Below, piece after piece: positions 15,383 through 23,867 of a stretch of 64,000 nucleotides of DNA. Position numbers and translations under genes: made by a program. Each line of letters opens with the position of its first letter. The first letter of the stretch is position 1. Origin of the DNA: Amycolatopsis azurea DSM 43854 (GTDB lineage: Bacteria; Actinomycetota; Actinomycetes; Mycobacteriales; Pseudonocardiaceae). The notes under the pieces were generated by a model. It worked only from the letters and a program-made list of their open reading frames with translations, was not told the origin of the DNA and ran no database searches. The DNA is taken from NCBI RefSeq assembly GCF_001995215.1, contig NZ_MUXN01000012.1:98523-162522 (forward strand), given 5' to 3'.

Positions 15383-16348
15383 TCAGCCGCGTAGGGCGGC
15401 CGCGATCCGGCCCGCCGCCGCGAAGGACTCTTCCTCCGGCTCGCCGAGCAAGGGGAGCAGGACGACGGATTCGGTCCCGGCCGCGTACAGCGCGCGGATC
15501 CGCTCGACACAGCTGTCGAGCGGGCCGCTGACGCTCAGCCTGTCGATCCACTCCGGACGCAGGCGCCTGGCCAGCTCGGCCCGGTCGTCACCCGTGGCGG
15601 CGACCTCGGCCAGCAGTTCGGCGCCGAAGTCCAGCGGCTCCAGTGCCGGGCCGGAGTTCGGGCCGATCGCGGACGCGACGTCGGACCGCGCCCGCTCGCG
15701 GGCCCGTTCGGGATCGTCGTCGAGGGCCAGCCAGTTGTAGGCGGCGATCGTGTGGCTCTCGACGCCGATGAGCTCCCGCGTCGCGCGGACGTACTCCGGC
15801 GTCGCCGGTTCCGCCAGGAGCGTCCCGTCGGCCACCCGGCCCGCCGCCGCGAGGGACTTCGGGCCGCGGACACCGGCGATCAGCTTCGGCGGCACCGCGG
15901 GCGGGAACTCCAGTTCGACCTCGTCGAGCCGGACGTGCTTGCCCTCGAAGGAAACCCGCTCACCGGCCAGCAGCCGCCGCACGACCGTCAGCGTCTCCTC
16001 GAACGCGGCCAGCGCGGACTTCGGCCACGCGTCGATCTGCCGCATCCAGCTCGGCACCCCGTGCCCGAACCCGGCGATCAGCCGGCCCGGGTGCAGCTCC
16101 GCCAGCGCCGCGATCTCCATCGCGACAATGGCCGGGTTCCTCGCCACGGCGGGCATGATGCCGATGCCGAGGGTGATCTTCTCGGTCGCCGCCAGCACCG
16201 TCGCCGCCGTGGCGATGCCGCCCGCGTAGAAGCAGTCCTCGACGATCCAAACCTCGTCCAGGCCTTCCTGTTCCGCGCGACGGGCCAGACCGGCCAGCCG
16301 GGCGGCCGGTAGTTCGCGCGGGATCCTGACCCCGAGCCGTGAAACCAT
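15383..16348 (-). CDS. LLM-class flavin-dependent oxidoreductase
   Basis: This 321-residue protein has the luciferase-like TIM-barrel pattern: EGLDEVWIVEDCFYAGG, then ITLGIGIMPAVARNPAIVAMEIAAL, PGRLIAGFGHG and the late RVADGTLLAE segment. These resemble F420- or FMN-dependent monooxygenases and methylene-tetrahydromethanopterin-reductase-like proteins of actinobacteria. ATG 16348 was chosen because the frame upstream is a shadow of the neighbouring GTPase gene; a GGAGAA site precedes it. It starts 16 bp after the GTPase gene ends, so the two may be co-transcribed. The substrate is unknown. Confidence 0.87.
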   Translation of the reverse strand: MVSRLGVRIPRELPAARLAGLARRAEQEGLDEVWIVEDCFYAGGIATAATVLAATEKITLGIGIMPAVARNPAIVAMEIAALAELHPGRLIAGFGHGVPSWMRQIDAWPKSALAAFEETLTVVRRLLAGERVSFEGKHVRLDEVELEFPPAVPPKLIAGVRGPKSLAAAGRVADGTLLAEPATPEYVRATRELIGVESHTIAAYNWLALDDDPERARERARSDVASAIGPNSGPALEPLDFGAELLAEVAATGDDRAELARRLRPEWIDRLSVSGPLDSCVERIRALYAAGTESVVLLPLLGEPEEESFAAAGRIAAALRG

Positions 16349-16364
16349 GACGTTCTCCACTCTT

Positions 16365-18287
16365 TCAGACGCGCCGCAGCACGCGCAGCAGGTATTCCTT
16401 GCGTTCCAACGGGTTGTTGTCGGTCCTCGACCGTGACGGCACCGCTCCCCGGACGGGCCGGTAGCCGTGGAAGGCGGTCTCCATCGCGCCCTCTCCCCGA
16501 GTAGCCGAAGGGAGAAGCTGGTGCACCTCATGGGTTTTCGCCGCCGGTATCTCGCCGTCGAGCTCCGCCGTCCCGCCTTTCGTGACCGTCGCGCGCGGGG
16601 TGGCGCGAGCCTGCGCCAGCAGTGCGTTGACCGGGCCGAGCGTGTCGGCCGGGGCCTGGAGGGTGAACCGGTGCATCGGTTCGTGCACGGTCGTCCCGGC
16701 CTCGCGCAACGCGGCCATCAGCACCAGCGGCGTCAGATTACGGAAGTCGCCCGCGGTGCTGGACATGCTCTTGTCGAAGGTGCCGTGGGCATGGCTTTGC
16801 CTGGCGTAGTACCCGGAATGCGTCATCGTCACCACGCAGTCGAGCACCTCCCAGCCGTGGACGCCCTCGCGCAGCGTCTCCTTCACCGTGTCCTCCACGG
16901 CTTTGACGAAGGAGTACGGCATGGAGCCGAGTTCGACCTCCAGCCGGAACACGACCCCGCTCCCCGGTGGACCGGGCTCGACGCGCAGTCCGACCGTCGC
17001 GAGGAAGGGATTGGGCGCCTTGCCGATGAGCTCGGCCGCCGATCCGGTACCGGAGACGTGTTCGACGCAGATCGTGGTCGTCTCGCTGAACGTGACGTCG
17101 ATGCCGTACTCGTCCGCGAGCGTCGCCTGAATGACCTCCTTCTGTACTTCTCCGTACAGTGAAAGGGAAGTCTCCTGCCGGACCTCGTCGTGCCGCAGGC
17201 CGATCAGCGGGTCCTGTTCGGTGAGCCAGGTGAGCGCCTGATGCAGCGGACCGCGATCGGCCGGGTGCACCGGGGAGACGACGGTCTCCAGTGTCGGCGG
17301 CGAGAACAGGGCCCGTGTCGCGTGCTTTCGCGGGACCCCGAGCATGTCACCGATCCGGACGTCGAGCCCGGACAGCTTCGCGATCCGTCCGGCCTCGGCC
17401 GACCCCGACGGCACGGCCGAGCCGTTGTCGAAGACGCTGATCGCGGTGACCTTGCCTTCGCGATCACCGAGCGGGACCTTGTCGCGGACGGCGACACTGC
17501 CGGAGAACAGCCGCACGTAGGCGATCTTCTCGCCACCCGGCGCGCGTTCGACCTTGAACACCGTGCCGGACAGCGGTCCGTCGACGTCGTTCTCCTTGGC
17601 GGGCAACAGGTTCTCGATGCCGTCGCGGAGGGCGTCGACACCGGCGCCGGTGATCGCCGATCCGAAGTAGACCGGATGAACGAGCCCGTCGGCCACCTTC
17701 GCGGTGAGTTCGGCGCGGAGCCGTGACGGCGTGAACGCGTCCGGGTCGGTGAGGTATCCGGTCAGGATGTCCTCGTCGAGCGCCGCCAGCACGTCGATCA
17801 CCCGGTCGGGTTCCATCGGGTCCATCGCGACGACCGACGGCGTGAGTTTCCCGGCTATCTCCCGGAATACTCGGTCCGGGTCGGCGCCGCGGCGGTCCAG
17901 TTTGTTCACGAACAGCAGGGCGGGGATGCCCAGCCGTCGCAGCGTCCGCATCAGGACACGGGTCTGCGCCTGGACGCCTTCGACCGCCGACAGCACCAGG
18001 ACGGCGCCGTCGAGCACGCCGAGCGCGCGTTCGACCTCGGCGATGAAATCGGGGTGGCCGGGGGTGTCGATCAGGTTGACGGTGACGTCGCCGACGGCGA
18101 ACGACACCACGGCCGCCTTGATGGTGATCCCGCGGGCGCGTTCCAGGGCCAGCGTGTCGGTCTGCGTGCTGCCGTCGTCGACGCTGCCCAGCTCGCCGAT
18201 GATCCCGGCGGTGTGCAACAGCCGCTCGGTCAGGCTCGTCTTCCCGGCGTCAACATGCGCCAGAATCCCCAGGTTGAGGGTCTTCAC
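16365..18287 (-). CDS. Otr(A)/Tet(M)-like ribosomal protection GTPase
   Basis: This 640-residue EF-G-like translational GTPase has G1 AHVDAGKTS (10-18), switch RGITI (52-56), G3 DTPGH (74-78) and G4 NKLD (128-131). Domain IV ends with SHAHGTFDKSMSSTAGDFRNLTP-type residues that match the loop Tet(M)-class proteins use to displace tetracycline from the ribosome. Length and domain order fit the Otr(A) branch found in tetracycline-producing and other actinomycetes. It could give intrinsic tetracycline resistance or be a housekeeping paralogue. No tetracycline biosynthesis genes are in the window. The start is GTG 18287. No attenuator leader is obvious. Confidence 0.85.
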   Translation of the reverse strand: MKTLNLGILAHVDAGKTSLTERLLHTAGIIGELGSVDDGSTQTDTLALERARGITIKAAVVSFAVGDVTVNLIDTPGHPDFIAEVERALGVLDGAVLVLSAVEGVQAQTRVLMRTLRRLGIPALLFVNKLDRRGADPDRVFREIAGKLTPSVVAMDPMEPDRVIDVLAALDEDILTGYLTDPDAFTPSRLRAELTAKVADGLVHPVYFGSAITGAGVDALRDGIENLLPAKENDVDGPLSGTVFKVERAPGGEKIAYVRLFSGSVAVRDKVPLGDREGKVTAISVFDNGSAVPSGSAEAGRIAKLSGLDVRIGDMLGVPRKHATRALFSPPTLETVVSPVHPADRGPLHQALTWLTEQDPLIGLRHDEVRQETSLSLYGEVQKEVIQATLADEYGIDVTFSETTTICVEHVSGTGSAAELIGKAPNPFLATVGLRVEPGPPGSGVVFRLEVELGSMPYSFVKAVEDTVKETLREGVHGWEVLDCVVTMTHSGYYARQSHAHGTFDKSMSSTAGDFRNLTPLVLMAALREAGTTVHEPMHRFTLQAPADTLGPVNALLAQARATPRATVTKGGTAELDGEIPAAKTHEVHQLLPSATRGEGAMETAFHGYRPVRGAVPSRSRTDNNPLERKEYLLRVLRRV

Positions 18288-18429
18288 GAGGTGTCTTGTC
18301 CTTGAGGTAGGCGGAAATTACCCATGGGAAGGACGTGGACACCGGCAAGACGATCATCTCCTAGGCAGGGAATCGATCTCCCCGACTACAGCACCCCCGC
18401 CTCGGTGCCGCAACCGAATTACCCCCGAA

Positions 18430-18493
18430 CGCAATTCGTCCTCTGGCTGCGGTCGTTGCGTGTGCAAGTACCGCATCCAGAGGACGAAATGCG
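18430..18493. repeat. Inverted pair of the intergenic palindrome family
   Basis: The arms 18430-18452 (CGCAATTCGTCCTCTGGCTG start) and 18471-18493 (CCGCATCCAGAGGACGAAAT start) are near-complementary. They are diverged copies of the family, lying between the start of the GTPase gene and the end of the GH3 gene. Confidence 0.7.
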
Positions 18494-18500
18494 AGGGGGG

Positions 18501-19943
18501 TCAGGCCAGGTACTCGGCGGCGGCCCGGAGGCTGACGTAGGACCCGCTGAACGTGTCGATCCGCGGACCTTCGGTGGCGGGGCCGGGAGCGCCGGTCTCG
18601 ACCCGGATGTAGTCCACGCCCGTCTCCCGCAGCCAGCTCAGGAACTCGCGGACCTCGGGGTGCCGGTGCGCCTCACGCGTCACGACGACGAGGTCACGCG
18701 CGCCGTGGACGGCTTCGATCGCGGTCGCGATCCCGTCCGCGCCGACCTTGACCGCGCGGGTGCCGGGCACGAGCCCGGTCAGATGCGAGCCGAGCCCCCA
18801 CGGCATCGGACCGGCCGCGATGATCGGCTCGGTCTCGATGTCGATCACCAGCGGCGGGCCGTCCAGCTTCGGCGTGCCCTGGATCCGCAGCGCCTTGCGC
18901 GCCGCCTCCAGGCCGAGCCGGTGGTCCACCGGCGAGATCGGCGTCGACACCGGGGGAGCGCCCAGCGCGGCGACCCGTTCGGACGCCTCGACCAGCCGTT
19001 CCAGCGGCAGTTCACCGGATTCGACCGCGGCCGCGATGACCGTCGCGATCCGGTTCAGATCGTCGTCGTCGAACGACACCCCGCCCAGGCAGAGCGCGTC
19101 GGCGCCGGCGATCAGCGCCCGCACCGAAGCCCGGCCGACCCCGTCGGTCTTGCCGAGTTCGCCCGCGACGGCGCCCATGTCGAGCGCGTCGGTGATCACC
19201 GCGCCGGTGAAGCCGAGTTCACCGCGCAGGACGTCGGTGAGCGCCTTCGGGTTGAGCGTGGCGGGCAGGTCACCCCACGCGGGCACGACGAGGTGCCCGG
19301 TCATCACCGCGCGCACGCCCGCCGCGATCGCCGCCTTGAACGGGACGAGTTCGATCTCGTGCAGTTCCGCCTCGGTCCGCGGCAGCACCGGCAACGCGTG
19401 GTGCGAATCGTCGGTCGCCGCCCCGTGCCCGGGGAAGTGCTTGGCCGACGCGGCCACGCCGTACTTCTGCATCCCGGTGATGTACGCCGCGACATGCGGC
19501 GACGCCTTCACCGGATCCGAACCGAACGCCCGGACCCCGATGGAGGGATCCTCCGCCGCCAGGGTCAGATCCGCGCACGGGGCGAAGTTGATCGTCACCC
19601 CGCAGGCGGCCAGCCGTTCGCCGAGCGCCGCGGCGACCGACGCCGTCAGTTCGACGTCGTCCGCGGCGCCGAGTGCGAGTGGTCCCGGGATGAACGAGCC
19701 GGTGGCGACGTCGAGCCTGGTGACGTCACCGCCCTCTTCGTCGATGCCGATGAGCACGTCGGGCCGTTCCGCCCGCAGCCGCGTGCTGAGCGCGGCCACC
19801 TGCTCGTCGTCGACCACGTTGCGGCCGAACAGGATCACGCCACCGAGGCCGTCCGCCACCTTGCGGCGCAGCCAGTCCGGCGCGGTGGTGCCGTCGAAGC
19901 CCGAAACGAGAACGGATGCGGCGAGCTTTTCCGGTGAAGACAA
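18501..19943 (-). CDS. dasD: GH3 beta-N-acetylhexosaminidase (DasD/NagZ-like)
   Basis: This 480-residue glycoside hydrolase family 3 protein has the NagZ-type loop KHFPGHGAATDDSHH (168-182), whose His/Asp dyad acts as acid/base. The probable nucleophile is Asp252 in VITDALDM. No signal peptide is seen, so it acts in the cytosol on imported N-acetylglucosamine oligomers. It follows the last permease gene by 3 bp. The order binding protein, permease, permease, GH3 matches the dasABCD operon of Streptomyces; the symbol is given on that basis and on the DasR-like site upstream of the operon. Confidence 0.82.
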   Translation of the reverse strand: MSSPEKLAASVLVSGFDGTTAPDWLRRKVADGLGGVILFGRNVVDDEQVAALSTRLRAERPDVLIGIDEEGGDVTRLDVATGSFIPGPLALGAADDVELTASVAAALGERLAACGVTINFAPCADLTLAAEDPSIGVRAFGSDPVKASPHVAAYITGMQKYGVAASAKHFPGHGAATDDSHHALPVLPRTEAELHEIELVPFKAAIAAGVRAVMTGHLVVPAWGDLPATLNPKALTDVLRGELGFTGAVITDALDMGAVAGELGKTDGVGRASVRALIAGADALCLGGVSFDDDDLNRIATVIAAAVESGELPLERLVEASERVAALGAPPVSTPISPVDHRLGLEAARKALRIQGTPKLDGPPLVIDIETEPIIAAGPMPWGLGSHLTGLVPGTRAVKVGADGIATAIEAVHGARDLVVVTREAHRHPEVREFLSWLRETGVDYIRVETGAPGPATEGPRIDTFSGSYVSLRAAAEYLA

Positions 19944-19946
19944 GGA

Positions 19947-20777
19947 TTACCCCTTCACTGCGCCTGCGGTCAGGTTGGACACGAGCTTGCGCTGAACGAG
20001 AATGAAGAACACCAGCGCGGGCACGGCGTAGATGACCGACGCCGCCATGATCCCGCCCCAGTCCACGGAGAACGCCGTGCGGAACGAGGAAAGCCACACC
20101 GGCAGCGTCTGCTTGTTCTGGTCGCGCATGAACACGAACGCGAACAGGAACTCGTTCCACGCGGTGATGAAGCTGAACACCGAGGTGGTCACCAGGCCCG
20201 GCGCGAGCAGCGGCAGCGTCACGCGGCGGAAGGCACCCGCCCGGCTGCAGCCGTCGATCATCGCGGCCTCTTCGAGGTCGTACGGGATGCCGTTGACGAA
20301 GCCGTAGAGCATCCAGCACGTGAAGGGCAGCGTCGCCGCGAAGTACACCAGCAGCAGCGAAGGCAGCTGGTTGAGCAGCCCGGCGTCGCGCATGAGCAGG
20401 TACATCGGGATCAGCAGCGCCTCGAACGGCGCGAGCTGGGCGACCAGCACCAGGAGCAGGAAGCCCTTGCGCCCGCGGAACCGCATACGGGACAGGGGAA
20501 CCGCCGCCAGCACACCCGCGACGAGCGAGCACAGCACCGCGCCGATCGTGACGATCAGGCTGTTCATCAGGTACGTGGTGAACCCGGGCTTCGTCAGTGC
20601 CGACACGAAGTTGTCGAGGGTCGCCGCGGACGGGATCAGGTCGTAGTCCGGGGACAGGACCTGGCCCGGCGTCTTCAGCGAGGAGGTGATCATCCAGTAC
20701 GTCGGGAAGACGAACAGGAGGGCCACGACCACGCCGAGCGCGCCGAGGCCGATCCGCTGGGTCAGGGTTTTCCTCAT
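19947..20777 (-). CDS. dasC: Sugar ABC transporter permease (MalG/DasC type)
   Basis: This 276-residue membrane protein has six helices and the CUT1 permease EAA motif (EEAAMIDGCSRAGAFRRVTLP), which docks the ATPase. The start at 20777 overlaps the stop of the other permease gene by 4 bp; a longer in-frame reading is a shadow. It pairs with the protein at 20774 to form the channel. No ATPase gene lies in the operon, as is usual for CUT1 systems served by a shared MsiK ATPase. Confidence 0.87.
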   Translation of the reverse strand: MRKTLTQRIGLGALGVVVALLFVFPTYWMITSSLKTPGQVLSPDYDLIPSAATLDNFVSALTKPGFTTYLMNSLIVTIGAVLCSLVAGVLAAVPLSRMRFRGRKGFLLLVLVAQLAPFEALLIPMYLLMRDAGLLNQLPSLLLVYFAATLPFTCWMLYGFVNGIPYDLEEAAMIDGCSRAGAFRRVTLPLLAPGLVTTSVFSFITAWNEFLFAFVFMRDQNKQTLPVWLSSFRTAFSVDWGGIMAASVIYAVPALVFFILVQRKLVSNLTAGAVKG

Positions 20778-21760
20778 GACAGGTCGGCCTCCTTCGTGCG
20801 CACCAGCAGCTGGACGTACCGGGCGGTGAGCAGGATCAGCACGAGCATCATCAGCAGGGCGGCGGTGGCCGCCAGGCCGAAGTGGTTGCCCGCGAGGCCC
20901 TTGAGGTACATGTAGACCGGCAGCGTCGTGCTGGCGCCGTCCGGCCCGCCTTGACGGATCGCCCACACCTGGGCGAACAGCTTGAAGTCCCACAGGACCG
21001 ACAGGAACGTGACCATGGTCAGGATCGGCCGGATCGCCGGCCAGCTGACCGCCCAGAACGCCTGCCAGCCGTTGGCGCCGTCGATGCCCGCGGCCTCGTA
21101 CTGCTCCTTCGGGACGCCGAGCAGCCCGGCGTACAGCGTGAACGCCACGAACGGCACGGCCTGCCAGACCACCAGCAGCCCGATCACGGTCAGCGTGCTC
21201 GCGCCGGTGGAGAACCAGGAATGCCCGATGAAGCTCTCGAAACCGAGTTTCGCGAGCGTCTTGTTCAGGATCCCGTACTGCTGGTCGAAGATCCACTGGA
21301 AGACCGTGGTGGTCGCGACCACCGGGGTCGCCCACGCGAGGATCAGCGCGACCTGCAGGATCACCCGGACCACCGGGTTGAGATGCCGCATCAGCAGCGC
21401 CATGAACAGCGCGAGCAGCAGCGTGATGATGACGACCGACGCGGTGAACACCAGCGTGCGGACCGTGATCTCCCAGAATTCCGAATCGGAAAGGATCTCG
21501 GAGAAGTTTTCGAACCCGACCCAGACCATCTCCCCGGAGACCAGCTCACGCAGGTCGAGCTTCCGGAAACTGATCCCGATCAGCTGCATCGTCGGCCAGC
21601 CCAGCAGGACCAGGATCGCGACCAGCGCGGGAAGGATCAGCAGGTACGGCGCCGTCCGTTCGCCGAGACGGAGACGCCGGTTGGACTTCGGGGGTTTGAT
21701 GCGCGGCGATGCCGGCGGGGTGGCCCCCGCCGGCATCGTCACATCTTTCGTCGTGGTCAT
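20774..21760 (-). CDS. dasB: Sugar ABC transporter permease (MalF/DasB type)
   Basis: This 328-residue protein has a basic, Pro-rich N-terminal tail, about six transmembrane helices and the EAA loop motif (YEAAGIDGANGWQAFWAVSWP). It is the MalF-like partner of the permease at 19947. Its ATG overlaps the stop of the binding-protein gene by 4 bp, so the operon is translationally coupled. The substrate is inferred to be chitobiose or GlcNAc from the DasR-like operator and the GH3 gene. Confidence 0.87.
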   Translation of the reverse strand: MTTTKDVTMPAGATPPASPRIKPPKSNRRLRLGERTAPYLLILPALVAILVLLGWPTMQLIGISFRKLDLRELVSGEMVWVGFENFSEILSDSEFWEITVRTLVFTASVVIITLLLALFMALLMRHLNPVVRVILQVALILAWATPVVATTTVFQWIFDQQYGILNKTLAKLGFESFIGHSWFSTGASTLTVIGLLVVWQAVPFVAFTLYAGLLGVPKEQYEAAGIDGANGWQAFWAVSWPAIRPILTMVTFLSVLWDFKLFAQVWAIRQGGPDGASTTLPVYMYLKGLAGNHFGLAATAALLMMLVLILLTARYVQLLVRTKEADLS

Positions 21761-23049
21761 CCGCCGATGAGCTTGTCGAGCGCTGCGTTGGCGTCGGCGG
21801 TCGCCTGGTCGAGCGTCTTCGTTCCGGTCAGGTAGGCGGTCAGCATGTCCTTGATCGGGTTCTGACCGGACTCGACGTCACCCCACTTGGGGCTGGTCGG
21901 GACGGCACGGCCGTTCTTGGAGGCCTCGGCCATGACCTTGCCGAACTCGCTGGCGGCGAGCGCGGACACGTCGGTCGAGGTGCCGGGGACGTAACCGCCC
22001 TTGGCCAGCTCGGTCTGGTACTTCGCGGTGGAGAGCAGCTTGACGTAGTCCTTGGCCGCGGCCGCGTTCTTGCTGTTGGCCGGGATGACCAGGTTCGAGC
22101 CACCGAGGAAGACCGGGGCGGCCTGGCCGGCGTTCTTGCTCGGGATCGGGAACGCGCCGGACTTCTCCTTGATCGACGGGTCGGCCTTCGCGGCGGTGTC
22201 GACGCCACCCGAGACGGCGATCATCATCGCGACCTTGCCCGCGCCGTAGATGCCCTCCTGCTGCGGCGTCGCCTCGTCGGCGTCCTTCGGCGCCTTGGTG
22301 CCGGAAGCCTCGACGACCTGCTTGTAGAACTCCAGGCCGGACTTCACCTGCGGGGTGTTCAGCGTGGCCTTGAAGGACTTGCCGTTGGCCTGGGCGATGT
22401 CGCCGCCCTCGTCCCAGAGGAACGAAAGCAGGGTGTACCAGTTCTGGCCGGGCATGTAGAGGGCCTGGAACTCGGGGTCGCTGCCGAACTTGGCCTTGAG
22501 CTTGGTCATCGCGTCGAGCCACTCCGTGCGGGACTTCGGCGTCGCGGTGATGCCGGCCTGCTCGAACATGTCCTTGCGGTAGATGACCTCACGGTTGGCC
22601 GCGTAGAACGGTACGCCGTAAGTCTTGCCGTCGAACTCACCGGAAGCCTTGAGGCCCTGCAGCCACTGCGCGCCGTTGAAGTCGTTCACGCTGGAGGTGA
22701 GGTCGGCGAGCACGCCCTGGTTCGCGAACGCGGGGGTCTGGGTGTTGCCCAGCTCGATCACGTCCGGCGGGTTGTCACTGGCCAGCGCGGTGGTCAGCTT
22801 CTGCTGGATGCCGTTCCACTGCTGGATCTCGTACTTGACCTTGACGCCGGGGTGTGCGTCTTCGAATTCCTTGTGGAGCGAGTTCGTCAGCGATTCCGGG
22901 GCGGACCCCGTCATGAGCCAGACCGTGACCGTGCCGTTCGAGGCCGCAGCGCTCGAATTCGTGCTGTCGCCACTACCGGAACCGGCGCAGCCCGCCGTCG
23001 CGAGGGTGATGGCGGCGGCGCCCGTAGCCATCTTGAGCCAGCGCTTCAC
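21757..23049 (-). CDS. dasA: Sugar-binding lipoprotein of ABC importer (DasA-like)
   Basis: This 430-residue protein starts with a lipoprotein signal ending in the lipobox ATAGC (Cys21), then a Ser/Gly-rich linker and a family-1 solute-binding fold (TVTVWLMTGSAPESL). It would bind an oligosaccharide outside the membrane and hand it to the two permeases. It is the first gene of a 4-gene operon. A DasR-like palindrome at 23096-23111 and a perfect 14-bp palindrome at 23121-23134 lie upstream, consistent with repression by a GntR-type aminosugar regulator. NgcE-type GlcNAc binding is the main alternative to DasA. Confidence 0.83.
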   Translation of the reverse strand: MKRWLKMATGAAAITLATAGCAGSGSGDSTNSSAAASNGTVTVWLMTGSAPESLTNSLHKEFEDAHPGVKVKYEIQQWNGIQQKLTTALASDNPPDVIELGNTQTPAFANQGVLADLTSSVNDFNGAQWLQGLKASGEFDGKTYGVPFYAANREVIYRKDMFEQAGITATPKSRTEWLDAMTKLKAKFGSDPEFQALYMPGQNWYTLLSFLWDEGGDIAQANGKSFKATLNTPQVKSGLEFYKQVVEASGTKAPKDADEATPQQEGIYGAGKVAMMIAVSGGVDTAAKADPSIKEKSGAFPIPSKNAGQAAPVFLGGSNLVIPANSKNAAAAKDYVKLLSTAKYQTELAKGGYVPGTSTDVSALAASEFGKVMAEASKNGRAVPTSPKWGDVESGQNPIKDMLTAYLTGTKTLDQATADANAALDKLIGG

Positions 23050-23095
23050 TCGTGCCGTCCTTTCGATGCCCGGCCACTGTGCCGGGCTCCCACAA

Positions 23096-23111
23096 AATGG
23101 TGTAGACCAAT
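23096..23111. promoter_or_regulatory. DasR-responsive element (dre-like)
   Basis: AATGGTGTAGACCAAT matches the dre core TGGTCTAGACCA with one mismatch. It lies 47 bp before the start of the sugar-binding lipoprotein gene. Confidence 0.65.
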
Positions 23112-23120
23112 GTGGGCAGC

Positions 23121-23134
23121 GTGGTACGTACCAC
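23121..23134. promoter_or_regulatory. Perfect palindrome upstream of the sugar operon
   Basis: GTGGTACGTACCAC is a 14-bp perfect palindrome 9 bp from the dre-like site. It may be a second operator (a GntR or LacI type half-site GTGGTAC), possibly around the promoter. Confidence 0.45.
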
Positions 23135-23200
23135 TTCGACTGTCAAGCGGGTGGCCGGTTCGTTGTAAACGCGCCGCAATCTTTCACCTTGTGTGAGCGC

Positions 23201-23217
23201 ATCATCACGCTGATGAT
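23201..23217. repeat. Short inverted repeat ATCATCA-CGC-TGATGAT
   Basis: The perfect 7-bp arms lie in the 298-bp spacer between the dasA-like start and the doxX stop. It could be an operator; nothing else was recognised in 23135-23347. Confidence 0.35.
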
Positions 23218-23347
23218 CGGATTTCGCGCGTGCCGACAAGCGCTCGCGAGGCACGCTGACATGCGGTTTTTCGTTGACCGTCCCGGTGATCGGTGCATTC
23301 GGCGGGAGGGTGTTGCGCCGTTCGGCGGAAGGCGGTCTCGCGTTCGC

Positions 23348-23758
23348 CTAGCGGTAGTCCTCGTCGTCCTCGGGAGGCTCGATGCCGAGGAGCGCGCGGG
23401 TCTGATCCTGGAGGAACCACGCCAGCGTCGCGGTGATGATCAACAGGACCAGCGGGAGGACCGGGCCGCCCTTGGCGAGGATGAACAGCTCGGTGACGCT
23501 CGCGCCCACCATGATGCCCGCGAGCAGCAGCGCCGACGGCCCGCCGAAGCGGGGGACGAGCAGCCCGATCGCGCCGGCGGCCTCCAGGACGCCGGTGACG
23601 TACCGCAGCCACTGCCCGAGGCCGATCTCGGCGAAGGTCTGTTCGGTGTGGCCGCCCGCGAACAGCAGGTACGCGCTGTAGAGGAACTCGGCGGCGAGCG
23701 CGACGCGCACGATCCACAGCACGATCGAGCCGATGGGCGGGCTGGGGCGTCCGGGCAT
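23348..23758 (-). CDS. DoxX-family membrane protein
   Basis: This 136-residue protein has four hydrophobic helices and the DoxX pattern (LWIVRVALAAEFLYSAYLLFAGG, then LRYVTGVLEAAGAIGLLVPRFGGPSA), ending in an acidic tail EPPEDDEDYR. DoxX proteins are small membrane proteins linked to redox or thiol stress complexes, but most paralogues have no known role. ATG 23758 is preferred, because the longer reading runs through the 25-bp hairpin at 23807. It lies downstream of the metalloprotease gene on the same strand, separated by that hairpin, so it is probably transcribed separately. Confidence 0.8.
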   Translation of the reverse strand: MPGRPSPPIGSIVLWIVRVALAAEFLYSAYLLFAGGHTEQTFAEIGLGQWLRYVTGVLEAAGAIGLLVPRFGGPSALLLAGIMVGASVTELFILAKGGPVLPLVLLIITATLAWFLQDQTRALLGIEPPEDDEDYR

Positions 23759-23806
23759 GCCGGAAATCTTTCTCCGGGCTGCGGTGGGTGGCAAGGGGGT
23801 GCGAAA

Positions 23807-23861
23807 GTCCGTGAAGGACTCCTTGAGGGACTCAGAGTCCCTCAAGGAGTCCTTCACGGAC
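23807..23861. repeat. Perfect 25-bp inverted repeat, copy 2 (GTCCGTGAAGGACTCC family)
   Basis: The arms 23807-23831 and 23837-23861 are identical to those at 4776-4830; only the 5-base loop differs (TCAGA versus TCTGG). It sits directly after the metalloprotease stop and may terminate that transcript. Confidence 0.88.
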
Positions 23862-23867
23862 AGGTGG

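Noticed and set aside
19947..21335. Long version of the MalG-like permease
   Set aside because: The extra N-terminus is a shadow of the MalF-like gene; the start at 20777 gives a standard permease with a 4-bp overlap.
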